Shown: positions 53,688 through 62,793 of the stretch, piece after piece
Layout: every line of letters begins with the position of its first letter
Position numbering within the stretch: the stretch's first letter is position 1
From: Phenylobacterium sp.
Lineage (GTDB): Bacteria > Pseudomonadota > Alphaproteobacteria > Caulobacterales > Caulobacteraceae
DNA length: 64,000 nucleotides
Assembly (NCBI RefSeq): GCF_030680185.1
Contig: NZ_JAUXVZ010000020.1
Location: forward strand, 1-64,000
Direction of reading: 5' to 3'
Notes under the pieces: generated by a model
Databases searched by the model: none
What the model was told of the DNA's origin: nothing
What the model saw: the letters and a program-made list of their open reading frames with translations, nothing else
Made by a program: the position numbers and the translations under genes

Positions 53688-54764
53688 TCAGATATCGCTC
53701 TCGTCGTCCTCGATCCGCTGCTGGCGGCGGGCGGCCTTGGCGCGGGCGGCAAACAGCTTGCGGTGGATCACCTCGGCGGCTGGATCGGCCTTGCGCGGCA
53801 GGCTCGCCCCCTCGCGCTCCAGCTTTCGGTAGGACTCCAGGCGCTCGCGGGAGATGACGCCGGACGCCAGGGCCGGGCCGACCGCGCAGCCCGGCTCGCC
53901 ATTGTGGCTGCAGTCGCGGAACCGGCACTGCAGGGCCAGGGCCTCGATATCCTCAAACGTCTGGGCCGCGCCCTCCCCTGGATCCCATAGCCCCAGTTCG
54001 CGCATCCCGGGCGTGTCGAGGATCAGGCCGCCCTGCGGCAGGAGGACAAGCTCGCGGTGCGTGGTGGTGTGGCGGCCCCGGCCATCGGCGGCGCGCACCT
54101 CGCCCACCGCCTGGCGGGCCTCTCCGGCCAGGGCGTTGACCAGGGTCGACTTGCCCACACCCGACATGCCCAGCATCACCGCCGTCGTCCCGGGGCCGAG
54201 ATAGGCCTGCAGGGCGTCCAGGCCGAGGCTCTGGGGCGCAGAGATCGGCAGGACCGGGGCGCCCAGCGCGACGCCTTCGACCTCGCGCACGAAGGCGGGC
54301 ACGTCATCGACCAGGTCGGCCTTGGTCAGCACCACCACCGGCTGGGCGCCTGTGCGCCAGGCGGCCGTGAGATAGCGCTCGATCCGGCGCAGGTTGAAGT
54401 CGGTGTCGAGCCCTGTGGTCAGCAGGACCACGTCGAAATTGGCGGCCACCACCTGGGGCTTTTCGACCACGCCGGCGGCCTTGCGCACGAACTGGCTGTG
54501 GCGGGGCAGCACCGCATGGATGGTCGAGACGCCATCGCCGGACTGGGGCGCCACGGCCACCCAGTCGCCCACCACCGGCAGGTCGGCGGTCGAGGCGTTG
54601 TGCAGGAAACGGCCTGCGGTCTCGGCGGACATCTCGCCCTCTTCGCCGATCAGCACGAAGCGGGCGCGGTGCTGGATCACCACCCGGGCGGGGGCAAGCC
54701 CTTGGGCCGCGAAGGGGGCGAAGTCCGCCTGAAGCGCGTCCGTCCAGCCGTAGGATTTCAGCAA
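53688..54764 (-). CDS. rsgA: Ribosome small subunit-dependent GTPase A
   Basis: RsgA is a late 30S assembly GTPase. The 358-residue protein has the OB fold (about 25-90) and a circularly permuted GTPase domain: G4 TKAD at 147-150 precedes G1 GMSGVGKST at about 199-207, and G3 is DTPGMREL. The zinc site CRFRDCSHNGEPGC follows. A basic, Ala-rich tail ends the protein. It lies 36 bases after hfsC on the same strand, at the 3' end of the hfsA-B-C run, and converges on hfsH. Confidence 0.95.
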   Translation of the reverse strand: MLKSYGWTDALQADFAPFAAQGLAPARVVIQHRARFVLIGEEGEMSAETAGRFLHNASTADLPVVGDWVAVAPQSGDGVSTIHAVLPRHSQFVRKAAGVVEKPQVVAANFDVVLLTTGLDTDFNLRRIERYLTAAWRTGAQPVVVLTKADLVDDVPAFVREVEGVALGAPVLPISAPQSLGLDALQAYLGPGTTAVMLGMSGVGKSTLVNALAGEARQAVGEVRAADGRGRHTTTHRELVLLPQGGLILDTPGMRELGLWDPGEGAAQTFEDIEALALQCRFRDCSHNGEPGCAVGPALASGVISRERLESYRKLEREGASLPRKADPAAEVIHRKLFAARAKAARRQQRIEDDESDI

Positions 54765-54800
54765 TTCGACGTCCTTCGCACTGCCGACAGCCGGCCCGGA

Positions 54801-56081
54801 TCACGCGCGGCGGCGCTCGATCTCTCGGTCGGGCCAGGCGAGCTTCACGGCGATGGCCACGAAGAGCACCCAACGGAAGTCATTATAGGTCACCGCGATG
54901 CTCTCGGTGATGGTCATCAGGCTGTAGACGATCAGGAAGGGGATCGCCAGATAGGCGCCCGGGTGGCGGAACAGGGCCACCAGCGCCAGGAGCACGGTCT
55001 GGGCGTAGAACAGGGCGAAGGCCACCAGGCCCAGAACCCCCATACCGATCCACTGTTCGATCCAGGAGTTGTGGGCGTGCTCCGGCTCGAAGCCGGCGTC
55101 CTTGCTCATCTGGGCCAGGGGCGCCCAGGGGCCCAGATCGTCCCAAACCACGCCAAAGCCATAGCCGGTCCACGGCCGCGCCTGGATCTGGGTCATGGCC
55201 GCAGCCCAGATCTCTGTCCGCCCCGTGAGCGTGGCGTCCTTGCCCAGGGCCTCGAACACCACGTCGGCGGCGAAGAGTGCGATCCCCAGGCCCATGCCGG
55301 CGGCGACGATGGCCAGCCACAGGATGGCGATGCGGGTGGCTGGACCCCGCCGGATGACACCGACGAAGATCAGCCCCCCCAGGCCGAGCGCCAGCGCCAC
55401 CAGCGAGGTCTTGGAGGTGGACATGAGCACGAGCAGCAGGGCCAGGCCCGCAAAGCCGATCCAAATGAGCCGTCGGCGGGGATTGAGGATCGCCGCGGCG
55501 CCCATGATCGCGAAGCCGAGCGCCATATTGCCCCCCAGGGCGTTCTTCTCCGACCAGACGCCGCGCCAGGCGCCGGGAAAGATTTCCTGCATGACGCCCA
55601 CCGAGGGCAGGACCAGGGGGACCACGAAGGCGATGACCGCCAGGATGGCGAAGGCGGCCGCAATCACCTCGGCCAGTTCCGACCACTTCAGCCGTGAGGC
55701 CAGGACCACTCCGCCCAGGGCCGAGCAATAGGCGGCGAAGACCCGTCGCAGGGTCTGGTCCGGGGCGATGGACCAGAGAAAAGACGCCGCCACCAGCAGC
55801 ATCAGGACTACGAGGAAGGGTTGACGCAACAGGGCCTGGAAGGTGGCGCCGGGCGACACGGCCAGGAGCAGGAAGCCCGCCGCATAGGCCGGCAGGTAGA
55901 GGGCGCGGATCAGCCCCCCCTGATCGGCGGTGGCCTGTTCGCCCATCAACGGAAAGACCCAGGCCTGGCTGTAGACCAGCAGCAGGAAGACCGAGGCCCC
56001 GGCCAGGAGCATCCGCCAGGCCGTCAGCCGCGGGGCCGGCGCCTCGAACGCCGGGGCGGCGGCGTAGGCGGCGCCGGTCAC
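54801..56081 (-). CDS. hfsC: Holdfast polysaccharide polymerase (HfsC type, Wzy/O-antigen ligase family)
   Basis: The 426-residue membrane protein has about 11-12 helices. The Wzy_C/O-antigen ligase domain includes SEKNALGGNMALGFAIM, MSTSKTSLVALALGLGG and the large loop WTGYGFGVVW ... EHAHNSWIEQWIGMGVLG. It polymerises holdfast repeats in the periplasm. I start it at a GTG at 56081, overlapping the hfsB stop (GTGA); the open frame above is a shadow of hfsB. Confidence 0.88.
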   Translation of the reverse strand: MTGAAYAAAPAFEAPAPRLTAWRMLLAGASVFLLLVYSQAWVFPLMGEQATADQGGLIRALYLPAYAAGFLLLAVSPGATFQALLRQPFLVVLMLLVAASFLWSIAPDQTLRRVFAAYCSALGGVVLASRLKWSELAEVIAAAFAILAVIAFVVPLVLPSVGVMQEIFPGAWRGVWSEKNALGGNMALGFAIMGAAAILNPRRRLIWIGFAGLALLLVLMSTSKTSLVALALGLGGLIFVGVIRRGPATRIAILWLAIVAAGMGLGIALFAADVVFEALGKDATLTGRTEIWAAAMTQIQARPWTGYGFGVVWDDLGPWAPLAQMSKDAGFEPEHAHNSWIEQWIGMGVLGLVAFALFYAQTVLLALVALFRHPGAYLAIPFLIVYSLMTITESIAVTYNDFRWVLFVAIAVKLAWPDREIERRRA

Positions 56082-56779
56082 CGCAGGAAGGCGCGCGCGA
56101 ATGGCGGCTGTTCCACCGTCGCGCGATTGAAGAACAGGCCGGCCACATCGGCGCCGGCGCCGATCAGGGCGTCGCGCATCAGGGCTGGCGCGCGGACATC
56201 CTCTTCGTCGGCGGCGACCACCATCACCGTCTGGTCCATGAAGGGGGCCACCGTGGTGGCCGCCTGGGAGCGGTCGCCCGAGGGGCAGTCGACGATGATC
56301 AGGTCGGCGAACTTGCGCAGGGCGGTCCAGTAGTCGCCGCTGGGCAGGATATGGACGGTCTGGCGCCCGCGGAGGGCCTCGCGGCGAAACCGCGTCACCC
56401 ACCAACGCGCCGCCCCGACCCGGTGAGCGGCCAGATACCGCGCGTCCGGCCATGGCTTGCCATCGGGCCCCTGGGCTGGCGGCTGGACGGCGAAGAAGAT
56501 GGAGCCGTCGGGGCTGGCCTGGGCGGGCTGGCCGATGAGGCCATAGCGGTCGCTCTCGGCGCCGATGGCCGCGTGTTGCGGCGAGGCCATCAGGTCGAGG
56601 TCGACGAGCCACACCGCGCGGCCGGCCTGGCGGGCTGCGAAGAAGGCGAGCTCCCGGGCGATGGTGGACGTCCCCTCGCCCCGCCGGGCCGAGACCAGCT
56701 GGAGGATACGCGCACGACCGGCCGCCGGCGCCCCCAGGGAGGCCCACAACTCGGCCATCTCAGCGTTGAGGTTCACCAT
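56078..56779 (-). CDS. hfsB: CpsD/CapB-like ATPase partner of the chain-length regulator (HfsB type)
   Basis: The 233-residue protein has the fold of bacterial tyrosine autokinases that pair with Wzz proteins. The P-loop reads SARRGEGTST, with Thr where the Walker A Lys is expected, and Walker A' reads WLVDLDL. There is no C-terminal tyrosine cluster. It may therefore be a non-kinase partner. The ATG at 56779 begins MVNLNAEMAELW; a GTG 5 codons earlier is possible. It overlaps hfsC by 4 bases and follows hfsA. Confidence 0.85.
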   Translation of the reverse strand: MVNLNAEMAELWASLGAPAAGRARILQLVSARRGEGTSTIARELAFFAARQAGRAVWLVDLDLMASPQHAAIGAESDRYGLIGQPAQASPDGSIFFAVQPPAQGPDGKPWPDARYLAAHRVGAARWWVTRFRREALRGRQTVHILPSGDYWTALRKFADLIIVDCPSGDRSQAATTVAPFMDQTVMVVAADEEDVRAPALMRDALIGAGADVAGLFFNRATVEQPPFARAFLR

Positions 56780-56852
56780 TGTTCGAATCGCCACGCGTAC
56801 ACTGTTGGCGACGTTAGCCCAAAGGGCCGCGCCGGACAGAAATCCTTGCCCA

Positions 56853-58352
56853 TCAGGCCTTCATTGGCGCCGCGCCAAGTACGGGAAGATCCAGGGTTCT
56901 CGAGGCCGACTGCGCGGTGGGCAGGCCAGGCCGCAGGAACATGCGCAGCAGGCCCGCGCAAAGGGCCGTGAAGCCGGCGAACAGGAAAGCCAGTACCAGC
57001 ATGGGTTTCTTCAGGCTCGAACCCCGGGCCGGCGCCGTGGCCCGCTGAACGATCCGGATATTGTCGTTGGAGGCCGCGGCGATCTCGCGGGCGGCGCGGC
57101 TCTGCTCTTCCTTGACGGCGAAGTCGCGGACATTGGCCTGCAGGACATCGCGGTCGAGGCTGAGCGCCTGGAACCGGGGCTCCAGTTCAGCCAGCTTGAG
57201 GCGGCGGTCCAGCAACTGGGCCAACTGCGTATTGAGGGTGGCCTGCGCCTGGCGCAGGGCGGCCACCTCGGACTGGAGCTGGATCCGCTCGGTCTGCAGG
57301 GTCTGGAAGACCGGGTTGACGCCAAACCGCCGCGCGCCTTCGCCGGTCGTGCGGCCGGCCTCGATCCCCTGTTCGAGCCGGCTGATCTGGGAGTCCAGGT
57401 CGCGAACGGGCTGGGCGTCGGCCCGATAGCGGCCCAGCAGGTCCTCCCGCTGCAGCTTCAGCTCCACCAGCTTGTCGGAGGCCGCATTGTTCACATCGCG
57501 ATAGAGGCCGACCTCGGGCGAGACCTGTCCCATCTGCGCCTGGAGCGCGGCCAGGCGACCGACCCGGTCCTGAAGTTGGGTCTCGGTCTGATACTTCTGC
57601 TGCTCGATCTGGCTCTGCAGTTGAGACAGGGCGGCCTTCTCGGACACGAAGTCGCCGATCTGGTTGCTGGTCAAGAACTGCTCATAGGCGGCGTCGGCCT
57701 CGGCGAGTCGTTCCTGGAAGGTCAGACGCTGGGTCTCCATCGCCGGCAGGTTCGACTCCACAAGAACCGTGCGACGGAAGATCAGATATTCCTCCAGCAG
57801 GGTGTTCAGGACGAGGGCCGCGGTCCCGGCGTCCTCATGTTCGAACACCAGCCGGACGATCGGCGTATCCGGCGCCGTCTGGATCTTCAGGCTGGTCTCC
57901 ATGGCGCGCAGGGCCTTGCCCATGACGATCCGCTTTTCGCCAGCCGGCGCCTCGGCGAACTCGGCCGCCAGCTTCGGATAGATTCGCGACAGGCCCAGGC
58001 GATCGATGACCCTCTGCTTCAATTCGCTCGAGGCCAGGATTTCGGTCTCAGCCTGGATCACCTGCTCGGCTTCCGGCACCGCGCCGCGCCCGGCGTCGCC
58101 CGCCCGGGGTTCATAGACATATTCCTGGCCCAGCCGCACGAGGATGCTGGAGCTGGCCGGATAGGTGGTCTTCAGGCTGAAGGCGAAGGCCGCGCCAATC
58201 ACGAAGATGACGGCGAACACCGCCAGCATCAGGAAACGCTCGCGCCACAGCAGGGCGACGAAGTCCGACGGCGCATAGCGCGGCCGCATGGCCCAGTCCG
58301 ACCGCGGCGCCATGTCATTTGATCGTGCAGTCCAGGCGCTTGTTGCGGCCAT
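56853..58352 (-). CDS. hfsA: Holdfast chain-length / export co-polymerase (HfsA type, Wzz family)
   Basis: The 499-residue inner-membrane protein has a first helix (about 40-60, LMLAVFAVIFVIGAAFAFSL), a long periplasmic coiled coil (about 170-400, with QLQSQIEQQKYQTETQLQDR), and a second helix (about 455-475, PMLVLAFLFAGFTALCAGLL). It controls polymer length and couples export to the outer-membrane HfsD. An ATG 13 codons downstream is an alternative start. It is divergent from hfsD with an 89-base gap that must hold both promoters. Confidence 0.9.
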   Translation of the reverse strand: MAATSAWTARSNDMAPRSDWAMRPRYAPSDFVALLWRERFLMLAVFAVIFVIGAAFAFSLKTTYPASSSILVRLGQEYVYEPRAGDAGRGAVPEAEQVIQAETEILASSELKQRVIDRLGLSRIYPKLAAEFAEAPAGEKRIVMGKALRAMETSLKIQTAPDTPIVRLVFEHEDAGTAALVLNTLLEEYLIFRRTVLVESNLPAMETQRLTFQERLAEADAAYEQFLTSNQIGDFVSEKAALSQLQSQIEQQKYQTETQLQDRVGRLAALQAQMGQVSPEVGLYRDVNNAASDKLVELKLQREDLLGRYRADAQPVRDLDSQISRLEQGIEAGRTTGEGARRFGVNPVFQTLQTERIQLQSEVAALRQAQATLNTQLAQLLDRRLKLAELEPRFQALSLDRDVLQANVRDFAVKEEQSRAAREIAAASNDNIRIVQRATAPARGSSLKKPMLVLAFLFAGFTALCAGLLRMFLRPGLPTAQSASRTLDLPVLGAAPMKA

Positions 58353-58441
58353 AACGAATCCGGCGGTCCGAGGTGTTTGCAGAGGGACCGTCGCCGCCCG
58401 CGCTTAAGACTTCGTTACCCATTCCTGTTAACCCTGGCCCC

Positions 58442-59197
58442 ATGCTTAGACGCGCCAGATTCCAAGCCCTGCCGAGCCTCGTGGCGGCCCTCGCAGTCGC
58501 CGGCTGCGGCGGCGTTCGCGCCCTGCCCGGCGCCCAGGCCGCGGGCCTCGCCCAGCCGGCTCACGAGGCGGATTTCGTCAATCTTCCCTACGCCCAATGG
58601 ACCGAGGAAGAGCCGGCCTATCGATTCTATCCGGGCGATGAAATCGAGGTGACGGTGCCCTCTGCGCCGGAGCTCACCAAGACGGTCACCGTTCAGCCTG
58701 ACGGCCGCGTCACCGTGCCGCTGATCCCGCCGGTGATGGCCGCCGATCGCACCACCATGGAACTTGAGGCGGCCCTGTCCCAGGCCTATGCGGCGCACCT
58801 GTTGCGCCCACAGGTCTTCGTGACGGCCAAGGCCGCGCCCTTGAAGGTGTTCGTCGGCGGCGAGGTGGGGACACCCGGGGTCTATGACATGCAGGGCGAC
58901 GCTGACGCGCTGCGCGCCATCATCCAGGCTGGGGGCTTCAGCCCGTCGGCCGACCGCAGCGAGGTCATCATCCTCCGGCGGGGCGCCAATGGTCAGGGGA
59001 TGATGCGGCGGGCCGACCTGCTGGCCGGCCTGCGCCGGCCCAGCGCGGATCTGATCCCGCTGCGCCGGTTCGACATCGTCTATGTGCCGCGGAGCGGCGT
59101 GGCCAATGCCGGCCTGTTCGTCCAGCAGTACTTCCGCGACCTGTCGCCGATCCAGTTCGGCTTCAGCTACGCCCTGAACGAGCAGGGCGCGAACTGA
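58442..59197 (+). CDS. hfsD: Holdfast outer-membrane polysaccharide export lipoprotein (HfsD type, Wza family)
   Basis: The 251-residue protein has a lipoprotein signal (SLVAALAVAGC; lipobox VAGC). The Poly_export domain has YRFYPGDEIEVTVPSAPEL and VQPDGRVTVPLIPPV, then a SLBB domain with VFVGGEVGTPGVYDMQG. It is predicted to form the outer-membrane channel for holdfast. I start at the ATG at 58442, where the signal begins; the frame opens 23 codons earlier. It is divergent from hfsA. Confidence 0.92.
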   Translation: MLRRARFQALPSLVAALAVAGCGGVRALPGAQAAGLAQPAHEADFVNLPYAQWTEEEPAYRFYPGDEIEVTVPSAPELTKTVTVQPDGRVTVPLIPPVMAADRTTMELEAALSQAYAAHLLRPQVFVTAKAAPLKVFVGGEVGTPGVYDMQGDADALRAIIQAGGFSPSADRSEVIILRRGANGQGMMRRADLLAGLRRPSADLIPLRRFDIVYVPRSGVANAGLFVQQYFRDLSPIQFGFSYALNEQGAN

Positions 59198-59218
59198 CGG
59201 CGGGAACGGCTCAGGCGC

Positions 59219-59494
59219 TCAGCCCTGCGCCAGCCATTCGCGGGCGGCGCGCTGGGCTTCGGCCACGTCTTCCGAGGCCATCTCCTGCGACAGCTCCTTG
59301 CGATAGACCTTGGCCTCCAGCGAGCCCCGCATGGCCGCCAGGTTGAACAGCATATGGGCTGAAACATAGTCCAGCGGCGCCCCGCCCTGGCCGGTCGAAT
59401 AGAGCATGCCCAGGCGGAACAGCTCGTCTCCGGAGGCCTCGGGGCCTGGCAGCGGCAGGCCTTCAGCGCTCCCCACTTCCACGTTCGCAAACAT
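59219..59494 (-). CDS. Small Sel1-repeat-like protein
   Basis: The protein of about 91 residues has a Sel1/TPR-like helical repeat: ELFRLGMLYSTGQGGAPLDYVSAHMLFNLAAMRGS, split into two helices, followed by a third helix (SEDVAEAQRAAREWLA). The start is uncertain: ATG codons at 59494, 59512 and 59530 are in frame. No signal peptide. Function unknown; it converges on hfsD with a 21-base gap. Confidence 0.75.
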   Translation of the reverse strand: MFANVEVGSAEGLPLPGPEASGDELFRLGMLYSTGQGGAPLDYVSAHMLFNLAAMRGSLEAKVYRKELSQEMASEDVAEAQRAAREWLAQG

Positions 59495-59771
59495 GACCTT
59501 CACGTCCCTCATCCAGCGGCCGGCGTCCATTCTGGAGCCTTGGCGCCGCTATCCATGAGCGAAGAAAAGTCGAGATCGGCTGAACATATGGTTAAGCCCC
59601 GAAATAACACGAATTCATGCGACAATCTGGCAGAGTTCGAAGCGCTTACTGACGCGAAACCTTTATCTACATGGACTTAACGTGGCCACGTCCCTGCCCC
59701 GGCGCGGCGTGGGAGCCACTGACGGCCTTGGACGTTTCCTCATCGAGGGACACGAGACGAGGAGCCTAGTG

Positions 59772-60146
59772 ATGAAGACCCTAGTGATTGCGGCGGCGGC
59801 TATCGCCCTGGCCGCGCCGGCCTCCGCCCTGGCCCGCCCGCACCCCGACTATCACGGCGATCGCTATGAGCGCGACCACCGCGGCGACCATCATCGGGGC
59901 AAGCACGCCGACAAGCGTCATCCCCACGGCATGCCGCCGGGCCAGGCCAAGAAGCGGTGGAGCCGCGGCGAGCATGTGCCCCGGGCCTATGTGACCGAAC
60001 GGACCTATTACATCACCGAGCCCGCGCGCTACCGCCTGCGCCAGCCACCGCCCGGCTATCAGTGGGTCCGCGTCGATAACGATGTCTATCTGGCGCAAAC
60101 CCAGACGGGCCTGATTGCCGACGTGGTGCTGAGCCTGTTCAACTAG
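59772..60146 (+). CDS. RcnB-family exported protein
   Basis: The 124-residue protein has a signal peptide (LVIAAAAIALAAPASALA), a His/Arg/Asp-rich central region (HGDRYERDHRGDHHRGKHAD), and the RcnB domain ending (YRLRQPPPGYQWVRVDNDVYL, LIADVVLSLF). I chose the ATG at 59772, with AGGAG 7 bases upstream. E. coli RcnB limits nickel/cobalt efflux; metal binding here is inference from the His-rich part. A paralogue follows. Confidence 0.85.
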   Translation: MKTLVIAAAAIALAAPASALARPHPDYHGDRYERDHRGDHHRGKHADKRHPHGMPPGQAKKRWSRGEHVPRAYVTERTYYITEPARYRLRQPPPGYQWVRVDNDVYLAQTQTGLIADVVLSLFN

Positions 60147-60264
60147 CGCAGGACCTTCCTGAATTGACCGTTCAGCGGGGGTTCAGGGCGCTCCGCCCAT
60201 TCTTTGATCATCGGGGGATGTGGCGGCCAGCCCTGGCGGGCCCGCAAGAAAACGGAGACGTAGA

Positions 60265-60774
60265 ATGCGACGTCTGATCTTGAGCCTCGCGGCCATCGCC
60301 GCCGTTGCGGGTCCGATCGCGGCCTCCGCGACCGCCGCCCAGGCGCAGTCCTGGGACCGGCGCGAGAACCATGCCGATCGTCGGGGCGACCGCTGGGATC
60401 GCCGCGACGACCGGCGCGACCATCGCTATGACCGGCGGGACAACCGCTACGACAACCGTCGCCATTACCAGCCGCCGCCCCCGCCGCCGCGCTGGGACAG
60501 CAATCGCTACAATGGCTACTACTACCAGAACCGCTGGTCCTATGGCCCGCCGCCGGCGGTCTATTACAGCCATCCGCAGTATCGTCCGGGCTACGTCGCC
60601 TGGCGCCGCGGCGCGGTCCTGCCGCCGCAGTACCGCACCTATGTGGTGCATGATTACCAGCGTTACCGCCTGCGGCCCCCGCCCCGGGGCTATGCCTGGC
60701 ACCGGGTCGGCAACGACTACCTGCTGGCCGCCGTGGCCACCGGCCTGATCTTCGAGATCATCAACAGCCGATGA
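60265..60774 (+). CDS. RcnB-family exported protein, second copy
   Basis: The 169-residue protein has a signal peptide (LILSLAAIAAVAGPIAASA). A striking Arg/Asp-rich low-complexity region (RRGDRWDRRDDRRDHRYDRR) and a Tyr/Pro-rich part follow. It ends with the RcnB domain (YQRYRLRPPPRGYAWHRVGNDYLLAAV). I start at the ATG at 60265. It shares its C-terminal half with the upstream neighbour. Function unknown. Confidence 0.85.
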   Translation: MRRLILSLAAIAAVAGPIAASATAAQAQSWDRRENHADRRGDRWDRRDDRRDHRYDRRDNRYDNRRHYQPPPPPPRWDSNRYNGYYYQNRWSYGPPPAVYYSHPQYRPGYVAWRRGAVLPPQYRTYVVHDYQRYRLRPPPRGYAWHRVGNDYLLAAVATGLIFEIINSR

Positions 60775-60790
60775 GCCTCGGCCCCACGTG

Positions 60791-60819
60791 AAAAAGGCCC
60801 CGGACCTGCGTCCGGGGCC
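60791..60819 (-). terminator. Intrinsic terminator of gatB
   Basis: GGCCCCGGAC (60796-60805) and GTCCGGGGCC (60810-60819) form a perfect 10-base stem with a 4-base loop. On the minus strand it is followed directly by TTTTT (60795-60791). It lies 23 bases after the gatB stop. Confidence 0.9.
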
Positions 60820-60842
60820 TCCGTCATGTCTGCGACGCCAGA

Positions 60843-62336
60843 TCAGAGGCCGAGCTTGGCCTTGAGCAGTTGGTTGACCGTGCCCGGATTGGCCTTGCCG
60901 CCCGTTGCCTTCATCACCTGACCAACGAACCAGCCGATGGCCTGGGGCTTTTCCTTCACCGACTCGGCCTGGGCCGGATTGGCGGCGATCAGGCCGTCGA
61001 TGATCGCCTCCAGTTCGCCAGTGTCGGAGACCTGCATCAGGCCCTGCTTCTCGACGATCTCGCCCGGCGCGCCCTCGCCGGCCCACATGCGTTCGAAGAC
61101 GTCCTTGGCGATCTTGGACGAGATGACCCCGTCCTCGATCAGCTTGACCAGATCGGCGATCTCGCCGGTGCTGATCGGGCTGTCCTGGATGTCCAGACCG
61201 GCGGCGGTCAAGCGGGCGGCCAGGTCGTTGGTGACCCAGTTGGCCACCAGCTTGGCGTCTCGCCCCTTGGCCGCGGCCTCGAAGAAATCGGCCCGGGCCT
61301 GTTCGCCCACCAGCACGCCCGCATCATAGGCCGAGAGACCGTACTGGCTCTGCAGCCGCGCCTTCTTCGGGTCGGGCAGCTCGGGAAGGCTGTCCTGGAT
61401 CGCATTGACCCAGGCGGCGTCGAGCACCAGGGGCAGCAGGTCCGGGTCGGGGAAATAGCGATAGTCCTGCGCATCCTCCTTGGAGCGCATCGACCGGGTC
61501 TCGCCCTTGCCCGGATCGAACAGCCGGGTCTCCTGAACGATCTTGCCGCCGTCCTCGAGGATCTCGATCTGCCGGCGGGCCTCATATTCGATGGCCTGCT
61601 GGATGTAGCGGTAGGAATTGACGTTCTTGATCTCGCAGCGTGTGCCCAGGTGGCTGAAGTCGCCGGTGGCGCGGAACTTCTCATAGGCGCCCGGACGACA
61701 GACCGACACGTTCACGTCGGCGCGCAGATTGCCCTTCTCCATGTCGCCGTCGCAGGTGCCCAGATAGACGAGGATGGTCCGCAGCTTCTTCACATAGGCC
61801 GCCGCTTCCGGCGCGCTGCGCATGTCGGGGCGCGAGACGATCTCCATCAGGGCGGTGCCCGAACGGTTCAGGTCCACAAAGCTGGAGTCCGGGTCCTGAT
61901 CGTGCAGCAACTTGCCGGCGTCCTGCTCCAGGTGCAGCCGCTCAATGCGCACAGTGATGGTTTCGCCGTCGTCCAGCTCCACCAGAACCTCGCCCTCGCC
62001 GACGATGGGCTCCTTGAACTGGCTGATCTGGTAGCCCTGGGGCAGGTCCGGATAGAAGTAGTTCTTGCGGTCGAAGGTCGACTTCAGATTGATCTGCGCC
62101 TTCAGGCCCAGGCCCGTGCGCACGGCCTGTTCGACGCAGCGGCGGTTGATCACCGGCAGCATGCCCGGCATGGCGGCGTCGACCAGGCTGACCTGGGCGT
62201 TGGGACCCGCGCCAAAGCCGACGGCGGCGCCGGAGAAGAGCTTGGCGTTGGAGGCGACCTGGGCGTGGACTTCCAGCCCCAGGACCATTTCCCACGGACC
62301 CGTCCGGCCCTGGATCAACTTGGTGTTCTCAGTCAT
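60843..62336 (-). CDS. gatB: Aspartyl/glutamyl-tRNA amidotransferase subunit B
   Basis: GatB is the tRNA-binding kinase subunit of GatCAB, which converts Glu-tRNA-Gln (and Asp-tRNA-Asn) to the amide forms. The 497-residue protein has [19 protein letters not shown] near the start, [16 protein letters not shown] and [20 protein letters not shown]. It ends with the YqeY-like tail domain ([25 protein letters not shown]). gatA lies upstream on the same strand, separated by an opposite-strand small gene. Confidence 0.96.
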   Translation of the reverse strand: MTENTKLIQGRTGPWEMVLGLEVHAQVASNAKLFSGAAVGFGAGPNAQVSLVDAAMPGMLPVINRRCVEQAVRTGLGLKAQINLKSTFDRKNYFYPDLPQGYQISQFKEPIVGEGEVLVELDDGETITVRIERLHLEQDAGKLLHDQDPDSSFVDLNRSGTALMEIVSRPDMRSAPEAAAYVKKLRTILVYLGTCDGDMEKGNLRADVNVSVCRPGAYEKFRATGDFSHLGTRCEIKNVNSYRYIQQAIEYEARRQIEILEDGGKIVQETRLFDPGKGETRSMRSKEDAQDYRYFPDPDLLPLVLDAAWVNAIQDSLPELPDPKKARLQSQYGLSAYDAGVLVGEQARADFFEAAAKGRDAKLVANWVTNDLAARLTAAGLDIQDSPISTGEIADLVKLIEDGVISSKIAKDVFERMWAGEGAPGEIVEKQGLMQVSDTGELEAIIDGLIAANPAQAESVKEKPQAIGWFVGQVMKATGGKANPGTVNQLLKAKLGL

Positions 62337-62460
62337 CCGCTCTTCCTAATCCCAGCCGCCGCCCTGCGAAAGCGGCCAAGTTAAACCCTCTTGCGAAAGG
62401 CCGGCGTCTGCCGCTCACTCCGCCTCGCGACAACGCCGATCCAGGGAGGAGACCTCAACC

Positions 62461-62748
62461 ATGCGCAAACTTCTTATGACGGGCGCCCTCGCCCTTTCGA
62501 TGACGCTCGCCGCGGCCGCCGGCGCGACCGCGGAGACCAAGCTTTCGGTTGAAGCCACGCCGGTCGCCGAGTTGATGGCGAACGAAAAGGCCAAGGCCGT
62601 GCTGGAGAAGCACATTCCCGGCATCGGCGCCCATCCCTCCTACGACATGTTCAAGGGCATGACCCTGGTGGAGCTGAAGCCCTATTCCGAGGGCCAGATC
62701 ACCGACGAGACCCTGGCGGCCATCAAGAGCGAACTGGCCACCGACTAA
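62461..62748 (+). CDS. Small exported protein of unknown function
   Basis: The 95-residue protein has a signal peptide (LLMTGALALSMTLAAAAGATA) and a mature helical domain of about 70 residues (VAELMANEKAKAVLEKHIPGI; MFKGMTLVELKPYSEGQITD). GGAG lies about 10 bases upstream of the ATG. The mature part reminds me of a small module found in exported alphaproteobacterial proteins, but I cannot name a function. It is divergent from gatB and convergent with gatA. Confidence 0.8.
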   Translation: MRKLLMTGALALSMTLAAAAGATAETKLSVEATPVAELMANEKAKAVLEKHIPGIGAHPSYDMFKGMTLVELKPYSEGQITDETLAAIKSELATD

Positions 62749-62761
62749 GCCCTGAAGGTCC

Positions 62762-62793
62762 GGCCCGTCCGCGGCCCCCGGCCGCGGCGGGCC
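62762..62793. terminator. Strong hairpin between convergent small gene and gatA
   Basis: CCGCGGCC (62769-62776) and GGCCGCGG (62780-62787) form a perfect 8-base stem, extended by GGCCCG (62762-62767) and CGGGCC (62788-62793). It starts 13 bases after the small gene's stop and abuts the gatA stop. No T run follows; a bidirectional terminator role is inferred. Confidence 0.55.

Noticed and set aside
60870..62384. 504-codon open frame opposite gatB
   Set aside because: Shadow of gatB with no domain or start signal.
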